From assembly GCA_003342895.1 (NCBI GenBank), contig PTFA01000402.1, positions 1-64,000 of the forward strand: 64,000 bases of DNA, read 5' to 3'. Both the position numbers and the translations under genes were made by a program. Positions 51,001-63,000 of the stretch are shown one piece after another. This stretch comes from Casuarius casuarius (Eukaryota; Chordata; Aves; Casuariiformes; Casuariidae). The notes below the pieces were generated by a model that saw only the letters and a program-made list of their open reading frames with translations, searched no databases and had not been told where the DNA came from. Numbering within the stretch: position 1 is the first letter of the stretch; each line of letters begins with the position of its first letter.

Positions 51001-54000
51001 TATTCCGGCTGAAGTGCAAAAATAACCATTCTGCAGGTTCAGACACAGAAGCTAGTCTTGTCTGGAAAGACTCAGAAGGAGGCTGGCTAAGCTTGAGAAC
51101 CTGAATTTGAACTTCCAGATGAAGAAATTCAGAACCCATTAAGCCAGATTAAGTCACCATGCTTCTTTCTTTTCTGCTCAGGATCCTTGAGCATCCTCTC
51201 ACATTCAGGTCATATAATGATGAATAGTCATTATCCTTGATGGCTGCACTCACCCTGTCCTACCTGTACAGCATTACTTCCTAGAGTTTAAGCTGAAGCA
51301 GAAATTCTTGTGTTGTAGATTACCTGGCCTGGCTATCTTGACTCAGGTCTGTGATGTCAGAAGTATGTGAGAGCATGCTCAAGGATCACGAGCAGAAAAG
51401 AAAGGAACATGGTGACGTAATGGTATCTGCTGGAATCAACTGAACACAAGGAATTTTCTGTGTAGGATTGTTGGTCGGTGACCAACACAGACGCCACTTG
51501 CCTGAGGACACTTGGCACACTGAACTCCAACAGGATCTGCAGAATGCATACAATCCTGTGAAACATATCTAGGAGTGTATTTAAAATCCTTCCGCTGGAC
51601 ACAAGGCCCTTGCTCCCAAAAGAGCATTGTGGACATCTTGCCTTGCCCATCTACCTTGAGGGTCAGAGCAGAGATGTTCAAAAGTTCTGCAGTTAAAATA
51701 AGTAGGTCAGGCATGAATCTCACCACCAAGGGCTTCTTTCCCTTTATGCACAGAGGATATGGCCAGTCAGGGCCCGAGATGCAGAGATTCTGCTTAGTCT
51801 CTTATTGGTAGCAGGAGGAAGTTCTGAACCTGAATTTAAGTTCAGTAGGAATAACTACCATCATCCTTAGTGGTGACAAAATGCTTCTGGGAGTAATGAG
51901 GAAAATGATCCAACATCAGCATGACTTTCTACAAGATGGCTTGAGATTTTTATCAGCATGCTAGAGAGGTGTTTGCCTCCTCTTACCGAAAGGAGGGCCT
52001 TGATGTCTAGAGAAGAGGTGCTTGCTGAAACAGCAGAAAATGGCTTTTCCTTCCATCCCTCCTTACCTTGAATAAATGCTCTACAGAGGAGGGGGACTTT
52101 GGAATCATATCTCAGCATAGTATGAGGTTTGTAATGAGGCAGCACCAAGAACAGCAAAGCCACAAGTGCCAAGGGCATGATCAGAATGAATCAGGTTCTT
52201 TGGACACCCCACAGTAGACCCAAAGGAGCAAAGAGAATTCCAAGAAATCTGCATCCCATCCTCTCCAAGTACACCCAGCCCAAGTCAGGACAGGGCTTGA
52301 AGCTGCTGGTGCTCTCAGACAGATGCTGCCAGGGAATCCTATATTGTCAAGCTTTATGTTGCAACCTTCAGTACTAGAATAGAGTGCACCAAGTGGTCTT
52401 TCTGCACACAGACAGAGCCCAGTCATTGCCCACCGTTTTTTGTCTGGTTTGGCACTTTAATTTTATTAAGTTTCTTTAGGGTGTCCTAAATTTCAATACA
52501 CGATTCCAGCCTCAGAGGAGGACAACAGGGAAGAGTCAAGAGGTTCTTGCTACAATCCACCTAACGGGTATGGGGAACAATGCCCATAGCTACCTTAGGA
52601 AGTAAAGAGGTCTGAACAGATGTTACTAAGGATCTGAGCCTAATTCAGGCTCACCAATCTGCTGGGATGTCCACAGTCTGGAACTCCAAGTGTGGCGCTT
52701 TATCAAGAGAAAAACCCAAAGCCACTGCTTCCTGAATTTTCAGGTTAATGGGAAACACCTGCATCTCCAGCACCAAATAGAACATGTGCTTCACAAAGAC
52801 TCTACAGCAATTCAGAGAGCCTGACAGGAGTACATCTACTTAGTATCAGGTTCAAAAATGGAAGACTTCAAAGCTAGGTCTTGGAATGTTGGAGGGCTAA
52901 GTGATAAAAATAAGAAAGCAGCAATAAAAATAAAGCCTACAAAATCAGGAAACTGTTGCCAGATATTGAAAGATTTCAACTAAAAGATTGCTCTCATTCA
53001 CATTGTGAAGATTGAGAGGAACACAAGTGTTGTCTTGGCCTACGTACACTTCTATGTTACAGAAACGGTCTTAGATCACCACTGCAGATATTGCTGAAGA
53101 AAGCCTTCACAGCTCCAAGCACTTGTGGCTTGGAGTACAAACACATGGACTATCACTCAAAGAAAGAACTGCTAGGTGAGACAAAATATCTCAGGTACAT
53201 GGCATTTCTTACTAAGGCTTTTATTCTTCTCTCACAAAAGTTTTGCTCTGCTTTATTTGCTGTTATGTAACTATATGTCAGTTAATACTAATGCTAATTA
53301 AGGAACAATAAGATGATACCGCAGACCAGCCAAGAGCAACTGCCCATACCAAAACCTATGGTCAGATTCATATTTATTGTAGGTTAATACTCCACTGCAG
53401 ATTTTTAATAAACTATGTGAAAAAGTACTTCATCTTCTAGTGTTTAGGTGATATGTCAAAACATAAGCCATACTATGCTGACAGTATTTAACATTTGACA
53501 GTTTTGTTTATTTGATCAGCACAATTATAAAGTAAAGATAAATTATGTGGAGTACGATTAAAGCTACATGAAATGTTTTCCTACCTCCAGGCATAATCTG
53601 ACCAACATCCTGTACAGTTAGCACTGACAATTTCTCTTCTGTATCCACTCTTATCACACTGAAACTCAAACAATTCATAGATAACACTGCTTTTCCTGGA
53701 GGAGGCCCACCCAGTTCTGGAGGTCTGAAAAACAAAAATCAAATCAGATATGAAGCAGCAGACCAATGGTAACACAGCCATCAAAAACATGGCGCAATCT
53801 GTCACGCCTGTTATTAAGGTTAACAGAATTAACGGTTTCTCCTCTTATATAAGAGTAGTATTCAAGCAAATTATGTCAGGATCTGACTGGAAATGTATTT
53901 TAATAATGAGAAAAGAGATAGAATAAAACACCACATATCTTACTCCCAGCCTAGAATGTTACAAAGAGGATTTAGTTCTATTATGTGCAACGAAGTGTCA

Positions 54001-57000
54001 AGAATAAGCACTAGAAGGCTAAATTTTCTGAACACCAGAAAAATTAGAAGTATTTCAAGGACTTCAGATTTCTGTATCTCTGAATGGAATTGACTATTTT
54101 GTGGTAACTCTCCAGCTTTCAGGCTGGAACAGAACAAAAGATTCCAAGCATTTTTGTAAAACGGTTCTCTAAATGCATTTTTTTTAAATTGAGAAAGGTC
54201 AGTTCTCCCACCAGAGAAAGCACTCTGCAAAATCTCAAACCCTTTTGTTTCAGGTATTCTTGAAATTGGTTCTCTGAACAGCATATTTTGATTAAAAACA
54301 CTGTCAGAAAGTTCCAGCATACTCCATCCGTATGTCAGCTTTATAATCAAAGTATTTCCTTTTTTCAGAACATCCTTTATAATCTCCTGAACTCTCACAG
54401 TATTTTTCATGCCAGTTACAAAAAGGTTTTTCCCTTTAGGCCCCTAGCTAGAAGACAATGTGCATAAAGGACTGAAGATTCATCTTCTTCCTGCCACATA
54501 AGTACCCATCCTAATAATGATTTATGGGCATTTTCTAAATGTCCTCTAACAGAATCAATAAGAATGGGACCTCACTTTCCTGAATGGTAAATAAAAAATA
54601 AAAGAAAAAAAATTTAGAAAGTGTTAAGCAAAAAAAAAGGTTTCTTTTGTTTTTGTTTTTCAATACACGTTCTTCATTGAAGGAGATATCTGTAAACCTC
54701 AGACCTCCTCTGTCTGGGTCTTAGGGCATCTTTATGTTGTACTCTGTTCTGATGACCATCTTAACAGCAGATACAGTTAAATAATAAAAAGTGTTTTCAG
54801 TTTGTTTCTCACAAAATAGAATTACCTGCGAATAGCAACAGTTAACGCCTCTGCAGAACTAGCACAGGGACAGATTACTTCTGGTCTCAAACCTCTGGAC
54901 TGAAATACATTGAGGAATGCATCACATGAAGATATAGACCCTATAAAGAACAATCACACAATTGGAAACATTTTCTCAAGGGCAGGGAAGTTTGATCTGC
55001 AGAATTTCAAAGTCTATGTTTACTCTCAGTTCAGCTGTACGAATAGGATTGCAATCTTGCACAAAAACAACATACTTTCAAAATGTCTAAAGGACATCCC
55101 AGTCTATTAGTAGATGCTACTTTTGGAGACAAAACAGTGGTTAACAACTAATTCACAGAATGAAAATCATGACTGCCTACCCTCTTTCTCTGGTGGCACT
55201 CAGCAACACTTAGCATTATTGAAAATCCTTCAGTGATCTAGTGAATATTCTGTCACTAGGAGTAACTGCATCTGAGAAAAGTCTTTAAATGTTTTCTATA
55301 GACATCACAGAACCAAAGAATTTAAAATTAACATTAAATGCCTCTGAAAAATTCTTCTTCACTTGTGTTCAGAACTCTACCTGGCCTTTAGCACTCAGGC
55401 CAAAATCTAAGATAACACCTGATCACTTAAACTTTGTTTTACAAGACCACAATCATAGCATGTAAAATGATGAGAAACAATAAACTTCACTGATCATCCT
55501 GTATATAATTTCACGTCACTTCCTATAACATAGTACAACACTAAAAAAGATAAAATGAAAGATACACTTACACAGCTACACATGGCTAAGAAGTGCAAAC
55601 AGCAATGAAAAAGCAGTGACACTGATAGTACACGAACAGTCAGTATTTTACTGTAGAATGAACTGCTTTCTAAGCACCAGGTCTGAAACACTGCTTACAA
55701 CAAATATAATCTTAGCAAGACCAGTTCAAGCTTTAATCTTTGGCAAACATGACTTGCTGACCTCTCATCATTCAGCTGTCATCTCCATAGAATCTGACAT
55801 AGTCTAGATTTTGCAGTGTAAGAGACCAGCAAAATAAAGCAACTAACATATATACATGCCTGTGGCAAAAAAACCGTCCCAGCTGCTTTCTCAAATTACC
55901 ATTAAACACCATTGTATGATGGACAGCAAAGGGAAGACCCTACTCCATGCTGTAGTTAGAGATGTCATTGGTTTCATTTAAGGTTGTGACTGCTCCAATT
56001 TTTATGTCCTTGCACACCACTGAGACAGGCCCTGGGGCACATACAGAATCAGACACACTGCAACTCAAAGATTGTGTGTCTACATGCAATACACAAGCAG
56101 CTATTTTGAGACTTGCATTATGATTTACTTGAAAATGATATAATTTCTTTTAAATTACATTACCAACTATTCTTTATAGAAAGAGAACGCTTTGTATGAA
56201 AGTTTTGCTCCAGTATCCTTGGCAAAGAAGTGCCACTGCCCTCTCTCTTTTGCTGAAGGTGAACTACAGCCAGTGCTGCAGAGCTCCTACAGCACAGGTT
56301 CCATGATTTACAGTGAGCTTCACTTCATCTTGGACAGAGAACTGCCATGGATCCAGAAAATACCCATACTCACATGGATTGGCTCCATCTGCCACTATTA
56401 ACATTCGTAAAGAGCTCAGACTGACATCTCTTTGATCTCTCTGAGCTAAAAGTGACCAATGCATATCTCGTGATTTTACTACTGCTACACGGGCTGAAAA
56501 TAGAAAAAGAGACAACAATTATGTTGTGTGTGCACGCAGAACAAAATAAAAAGTTATATAAATATGCTTATGCATTTACTTAAATGTATAAAACAAATTA
56601 CAAAAGTAGAAAACAAATAAATGCCAAGTGTCTAACTGCTATGACACATGAATACGCAGTGTCCCCAGATGGATTTGACTTTAGAATTCACTGAAACTAT
56701 AAATTCAAATATTGAGATGAGAAACACACTTGTCCTTAAAAGTCTATCAAAAGAAGCCAACACAAAATTCGATCCTGTTTGTCACTCATCAATGAATCTA
56801 TCAGTACATCTAACACTGAAAAGGAGCATCTGATTCCTAAAGCTGAGGCATCACTCTGCACTGGTGGCAAAGGAAGTAAGCTCGATAATAGCAGTGGCTT
56901 ATATTTGAGCATACATTTTACACAAACAGATTTTTCATTAATTTAATTTTGCTTTCTGTTTCATCCTGGAAGAAAGGGGTTAAGACAGAATATTAAGATT

Positions 57001-60000
57001 ACCTTTGTACGAGCAGACTTTCTGTATCCATGAGAGTGGATTAACCTTCATTAATGCATAGGGAATACTGATGACATGCATTCTGTTCATAACGCTCTAC
57101 GAGAAAAATATTCAAAAATAAACTTTGAAGTGGCTCAAAGAATACACAAAGTGCACCAATACCTTTAAAAAAATCACAGCTGCAGCATTAACTCTTACAT
57201 TTAACTGCTAGTGAAAACTATGTGTATAGTCAATAAAAACTTAAGCTATACCTTGCAGTCTATTACCAAAAAAGTAGTATTTTATACTGAAAAATATAAA
57301 TATTGAAATATAAATAGCCTCATTCTGATACCAATGAAATGTCCTTCCCTGCAAACACCTTCCTTTTTTATAATTCAAATACTCACTGTTAGTACTCCAT
57401 GCCAAAGGCCAGCATCTCTTTTGAAATCCAAGACATTTGTTAGTGTTTCAGCTGAAAACAGAGAAAAAAAAATCACATTTAGAAAGCACTTTTATCAGAA
57501 CATTTAAGAACCCAAGATAGTTGTTAAAGTAGCTATGATACTTGCAAGACCACTAGAAAATCAAAGCTATGTTGCCAAGCTATGTTGTCTATAACAATAG
57601 GCTGCTTAAGCTGGAAGTGTCTTATATTACTTATTGCAATCATCTTTAAATTATGATTATAGACTAGACTATCACACAATATTTAAGACCAAGTTTTCAT
57701 TATAATACTATTTTCAGGTGCTTGTTACCTTACTTAACTACGCAGACCTAAACTTTGTTTTTAATGCCAGCTGATGAAGTTTTCCACTAACAAAAACATT
57801 TCGGCTATATGTGAAAAAATTAGTTTCGTGAGAAATATTACCATACCTGTACTAAGTTTTCTTTAATGCTTTCTAAGAGAAATTCAAACATCTTACGTGT
57901 TTGAAAACACAGAATCAAAGTTCTGCATTAGATTTAGCCTGATCTGAGGAGGCTAGCTTTTATTATCAGGTGAAAACCTTGCTTATCACTAATAAAGAAT
58001 GGCTGCAGGTAAAGGAAAATATTTTGGCGGTTTTTATTTTTCCTTTTACATTTTGAGAAAGTACACAGCTATTTCCAATAAATAAAATACTACAGTAAGT
58101 GAGTCACGTATCCATTCATTTTCCAGGTGACCGAGAACTCAAGTGCTCTGTGATAAGTACCTAGTCTCAGCCATGAGCACGTATATACAGAAACGCACAT
58201 CCTCCATATCCTCAGTGCGTTTCAACCTTCAGGAAAAACATACTGTAGGCAGCTGGATTGGCTGGAGAAAACAGTCGACAGTTTCACATCATTAGGTGTG
58301 ACTCCGTATGTCCCCAGATAGATCAGCACACACTACCACGTTATGCATGTTGAACCACAACATTCTTCCAGGCAGCAAACAGATTTCAAAGGGAAAAGCT
58401 TTTGGTTAAGGGCTGCACAGATGAATCCAAGCACAACTTCAGTGCCAGGTCCAATCCTCAGCTATTTGTCAAGGGAACCACTGAAAGTGAGTAGATCTAT
58501 CACTTGCTTCAAAGCCCTGTGGAGACATTCTTTTGTGGGCCATGATTAATCCAAAAGGAGACTCCTGTCTTTCTGAATTTAGCACCTACTGAAGCAAAAA
58601 ATCTTGAAGCTGCAAGGGACTAGGAACAAACTAAAGGGCAAAGCTTTATACTGAGTATGGTCTATACAGTACACAAATCTCACAACAGCATCTGTAGGAT
58701 GCAGCGATAGAAATGTCAAAAATAAACATCCTACAGGATGACAAGAGAATTCAGTCTCCTCTGCGAAGAAGTGAAATTATGATGGCTAGTATCTGTATTT
58801 TGCATTTTTTTGAAAATTAAGATGTTTAGCCTCCTTCAGTCCAGAACTGGACTTTCAGGATTCCTTTCAGGAGTCAGCAACAGCTGTAAGTCCTTTACCT
58901 CCAAGATGGGTGTGCCCTCTCATCTCCCACATTTCTTGTAGTGGGCAGCTGTCATGAGAAGGTGTCTTAAAAGGGAAATGGAAGAGGACAATTCCAAACA
59001 CCATGCAGATATCCTACTGTGATAACCTCTTGTCCACTCTCGTACCACTTGTATAGAATTTGGAGAGCCATGGGAGTTACCCAATTGCCCAAAGCAGGAA
59101 GAAAAAAATGACTGAAAGAACGCACAGTTAGCAACATCTGCTCCTGCCTTCAAATGTGCTATCTAGAATCATAGACCTAGTTCAAGTTATTAGGCTCGAT
59201 GACTTGCACTGGTGGAATTTATAACTCTGAGCTTTAGAGAGGCAGGGTCATCACAGAAGGAGCAAGAACAGTAAAGCCAAGCAAGACAAGGGTTTTGTTT
59301 ATAATTCTCAGACTCTCTTGATCAAGACTTTTTTTTTCAGGGATCAAATGTCACACTCCTAGGAATCACAAAGCAGAATAGTTCTAAGGACTATGAAAGA
59401 TATTACATCTCATTGAGTTGCAAGTAGAGACTTCAAACGGAAGGTTGGTAACTGCAACTTCCTGAGAGATGAGACGCTGTGTAATCGGCAGCCAGCCTGC
59501 CTGCACAGCACACCAGCCTGCACTGTCAGAGCAGCTCCAGCCGATCTGGATGCTTAACTGGCATCATCCAGTGCTGTTTAAAGAGATCCAAGCTACCCAA
59601 ATGGCCTCCAGGATCAGTGTGAGAAAGCTCCCTCAGTCCCTGCTGGGAGTACTCCTCTAACTCTGTATGTGGTCATCTCAAACTTGACTATATTTAGTAA
59701 TAAGCACTTGGTAATTCATATAGGCAGTTATGAGGACAACTAACATCCGAGCCCTTTTTTAAAAACAGTATCCAGCTTTGTGGTCTTCAAACTCCCTCAG
59801 AGGTGCTGAGATTCACCTCTTTAAGAATCTGCCACCAAAAACAAGGGCATGAGGTGACTGAACAAAAGTCAGTTTCAGCAGGGATTGAAAAAAATCTAGT
59901 ATTCAGGAGAAAAGACATGGCAAAACTGAAGTGGGTTAGTCCGGTTCTGAACTGGCCCCCTTACAGCTACCAAAATGAGTCAATGCATTCAAAAGGTATT

Positions 60001-63000
60001 AGGGAAGGAAAAACAGATTCTCAGCAAAAAGACAAAAGTCTTAGAAGCTGCTTTCAGGAGGATGGAAATCAATATAGCCATTATCACTAACAGATTTATG
60101 AAGACTGAAAAATCCAAACTCTTGAATAAAATCAGCAAGGATCTTAGGTTCAAGAAATGATGATGCATATTGACTGTCATTTCACAAATGGCTTCTTACT
60201 GTCCTTCACACATCATGTCAATTAGAAACAAATAAACTAATCTTTCCCTTTTGCAATTAAAGCTACCACTGCCTATCTGAAGTTCCTTTGAGGCAGTAAA
60301 TATGATTTTGCAACATTATTTTTCTGAATATTCAAGCACCTATGAGTATCATCTGAAAGCTGTACCCCTGTAACTTACCCTCTGAATAGCCACATGCCTG
60401 AGTCAGTGCATGACAGTGTGCCAGCATGGAAGCATGAGATATAGTAATGCCCACTGTGCTGCCCTCTTTACTGGTCTTGTACTGAAAAGACAAAGTTTAC
60501 ACAAGCATTAGTTTAACAACAAATATGGACAATTTACAGTAGTGAACTGAAAGGATTTTTTATTACAAAACAGAGACGTACTTTTTAAAAAGAACTAAAG
60601 AGCTAGCACAAAAAAAATATTTACGTTCAGAGTATACACTAACATCACATGAAATCCGACCATTTCTCTACCTCACATGTTTAACTGTCTCAGGGATCCC
60701 AAATGCCAATTATTCCCAAACTTGAGTTTCACTCAGCAAAACCACTCAACATGACAATTTTCGTGGCAAGCTCTAGGGAAACATTCTTGTCCCACAGTAA
60801 AAAATGTTGTAGTCATCTCTTCTGTAGCATTAGGAGATTAAAGAAAGAAAATATGCTGTGACACAAACCACAGTACTGTAACTACAGATTAGGCATATTA
60901 TGTTGAATCACCTCTATATAAGCGATCTCAGCACTGGCATCCCGTACTTGCGGATGCCAGTCCTTAGTCGGTTTAGCCAGATGCTTCCCATCAATCACAA
61001 ACCAAATGAGACGTGGCCAACCTTCAAAGAAAAACAAAAAATTACTGCCACTACACTTCTAAAATCAGTTTTTTTCAAGTATTCTGGGATAACAACAAAG
61101 AGGCACAAAAAGTTCCAGCATCATACTGCTGCTGGGAAAAAGAGTAATTAACTCGGTTAGGACATACTCTCTTGGCAGTGATGCCGGTTTTTCTTTGTAA
61201 GCTGTAAGTGCACAAAGTCATAAAGGTGACTTAATAGCAGGACGCAATATATAACATTCTTTATCCTATAAAGAAATATGAGTAGCTTAAAAACATACCT
61301 TTGAATGTAACTACCTCTCCAGTCTGAGCTTTAGGAAGGCCTTTTTGACAAGCATCAGTCGTTAAAGCTAATGTTACTCCACAGCTGCCCAAGAGAAATC
61401 CAATCTGTTGACTGCCAGCATCCTACAGAGAAACCATAATATTATGAAAAACTTGCAAATAATCAAGCTTCAGTGCAGTTTACTGCAACTTTACTATGTT
61501 TAGAAAACATTAAGCTGATGTACATGGAAAAAACAAGCTTCTAGCCAATAAGACCTTTACACGAGATACAGCACTGAAGACTACACTCAAAATATTTAAG
61601 TTTTGCTTACTGCCAGACACATTAGACACAGCAGTAGATCTGGCAAGCAATGGAAGCAATGCAGTGGCAAAAGCAAAGTCGTGCATCCCTCTGCAACACT
61701 ACAGGAAAGCTTATAAGCTCTGGCAAAACACTGAGCCAGTTTGATGCTGATTCTGGATCCTGAGCCCCTGCAGCTTTTCAGCTCTGATTTCACATCTTCC
61801 CCAATAACTTCAATGGATCTGGGATTACCTAACTCTTTCCAATATCTAGGGCAGCTCTTGCCTCTGCTCCCATTATTCAGCATAAGGGAGCAGAAATTAC
61901 AGCATATCTGTGTTATATTTGGAGCAATACTTTCACAATTCTCTTCAAAAACAACAAATTAAAAAATGTCTACAACAGCGTATTCTAACAAAATTAACTT
62001 ATTAGCTTCATGCAATTCCCCCCTTTCTCTTTTAATATTCCTGAATATTAAACACCATCCGAACACTTAACATGTCCTACACTCCAATATCAAATATTGA
62101 GAAGTAGAAGTTCAGCTGCTGCACCATACTGCTTTCTTCAAGTACAGGCTTTCAGGGGTCTCATACAAAGCCAATTGGATCCACAGTCCTCCATTTATTT
62201 ATGAAGCCACTTTGGATGCATTCACCTACCTTTCTTGTTAGTGGAACTTCTATTGGGACAGGAATAAGTTCTGCCAGGAGACATCCATAAAATGCCACCA
62301 TGAACATCACCGGATCACTATTAGGAAACACAAGAGCCACCTGCAGCAATACGTGAAAACAACAAGAAATGTTTTTTTTCCAGTTTAACACACAAATTTA
62401 AAAAATGCATTCACAACACTGTTCAGGTTCATAGCTAAACTAATAACAGAAATGATAAATATTGTGATAGTAGAGTATTGCAAAACATAGTATTATATTA
62501 CTTCCTTCAGCTAAAGCTGCTCCTCACTGTTTATCCATATAGACCATCTTTGCTATCTTGTCTATAGTTCAGCAACGGGTATATAGAAAACATATGGATA
62601 ATGAAAACTATCGTTGCTGCTCTTTTCAATCTTTGTTACAGGATCTCAGTAGAAATTCTATGCCTGTGGCTGAGATGAAGGACAAAACACATGCTATCAC
62701 ATTAAGACAGAAGGTTACTTTACGAAAATATTTTCCTATCTGTCATATATTGTTCAGATAACCATATAAAAAAAGCTGTGGGATAAGGACAACACTAGTT
62801 TGACTTTATGTATCTACTCTTTCCTTTGCTAGCAATAAGAACAATAGCTTTAGGAAAAGATTTGTTAGTGCTACAAATTCTGTATGTTGTCTTCAAATTG
62901 CCATTGTGCAGGTAACAGGCTAAACTATCAACTTAAAAAATACTTGCTAATGGATTTCAAGATCTATCTGTACTCAGAGTTGCAAGGAGTAAGGCAAAGC

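Larger units (their letters stand above)
44743..53584 (-). other. DIP2A: Large DIP2A intron (8.8 kb) rich in old inverted-repeat structures
   Basis: By far the longest intron in view. No exon of DIP2A is missing across it: the flanking exons join in frame to give PGANVCVVK. It carries several inverted-repeat structures described separately (46900-47203, 47209-49816, 51151-51418) and a 17-T run at 49893-49909. Open frames on both strands between 47.2 and 52.4 kb are short and broken, and none shows a transposase, reverse transcriptase or gag motif I can name. Confidence 0.7.

Noticed and set aside
59165..59235. agaatcatagacctag as another antisense CR1 end
   Set aside because: Only the first dozen bases resemble CR1; the following sequence does not.
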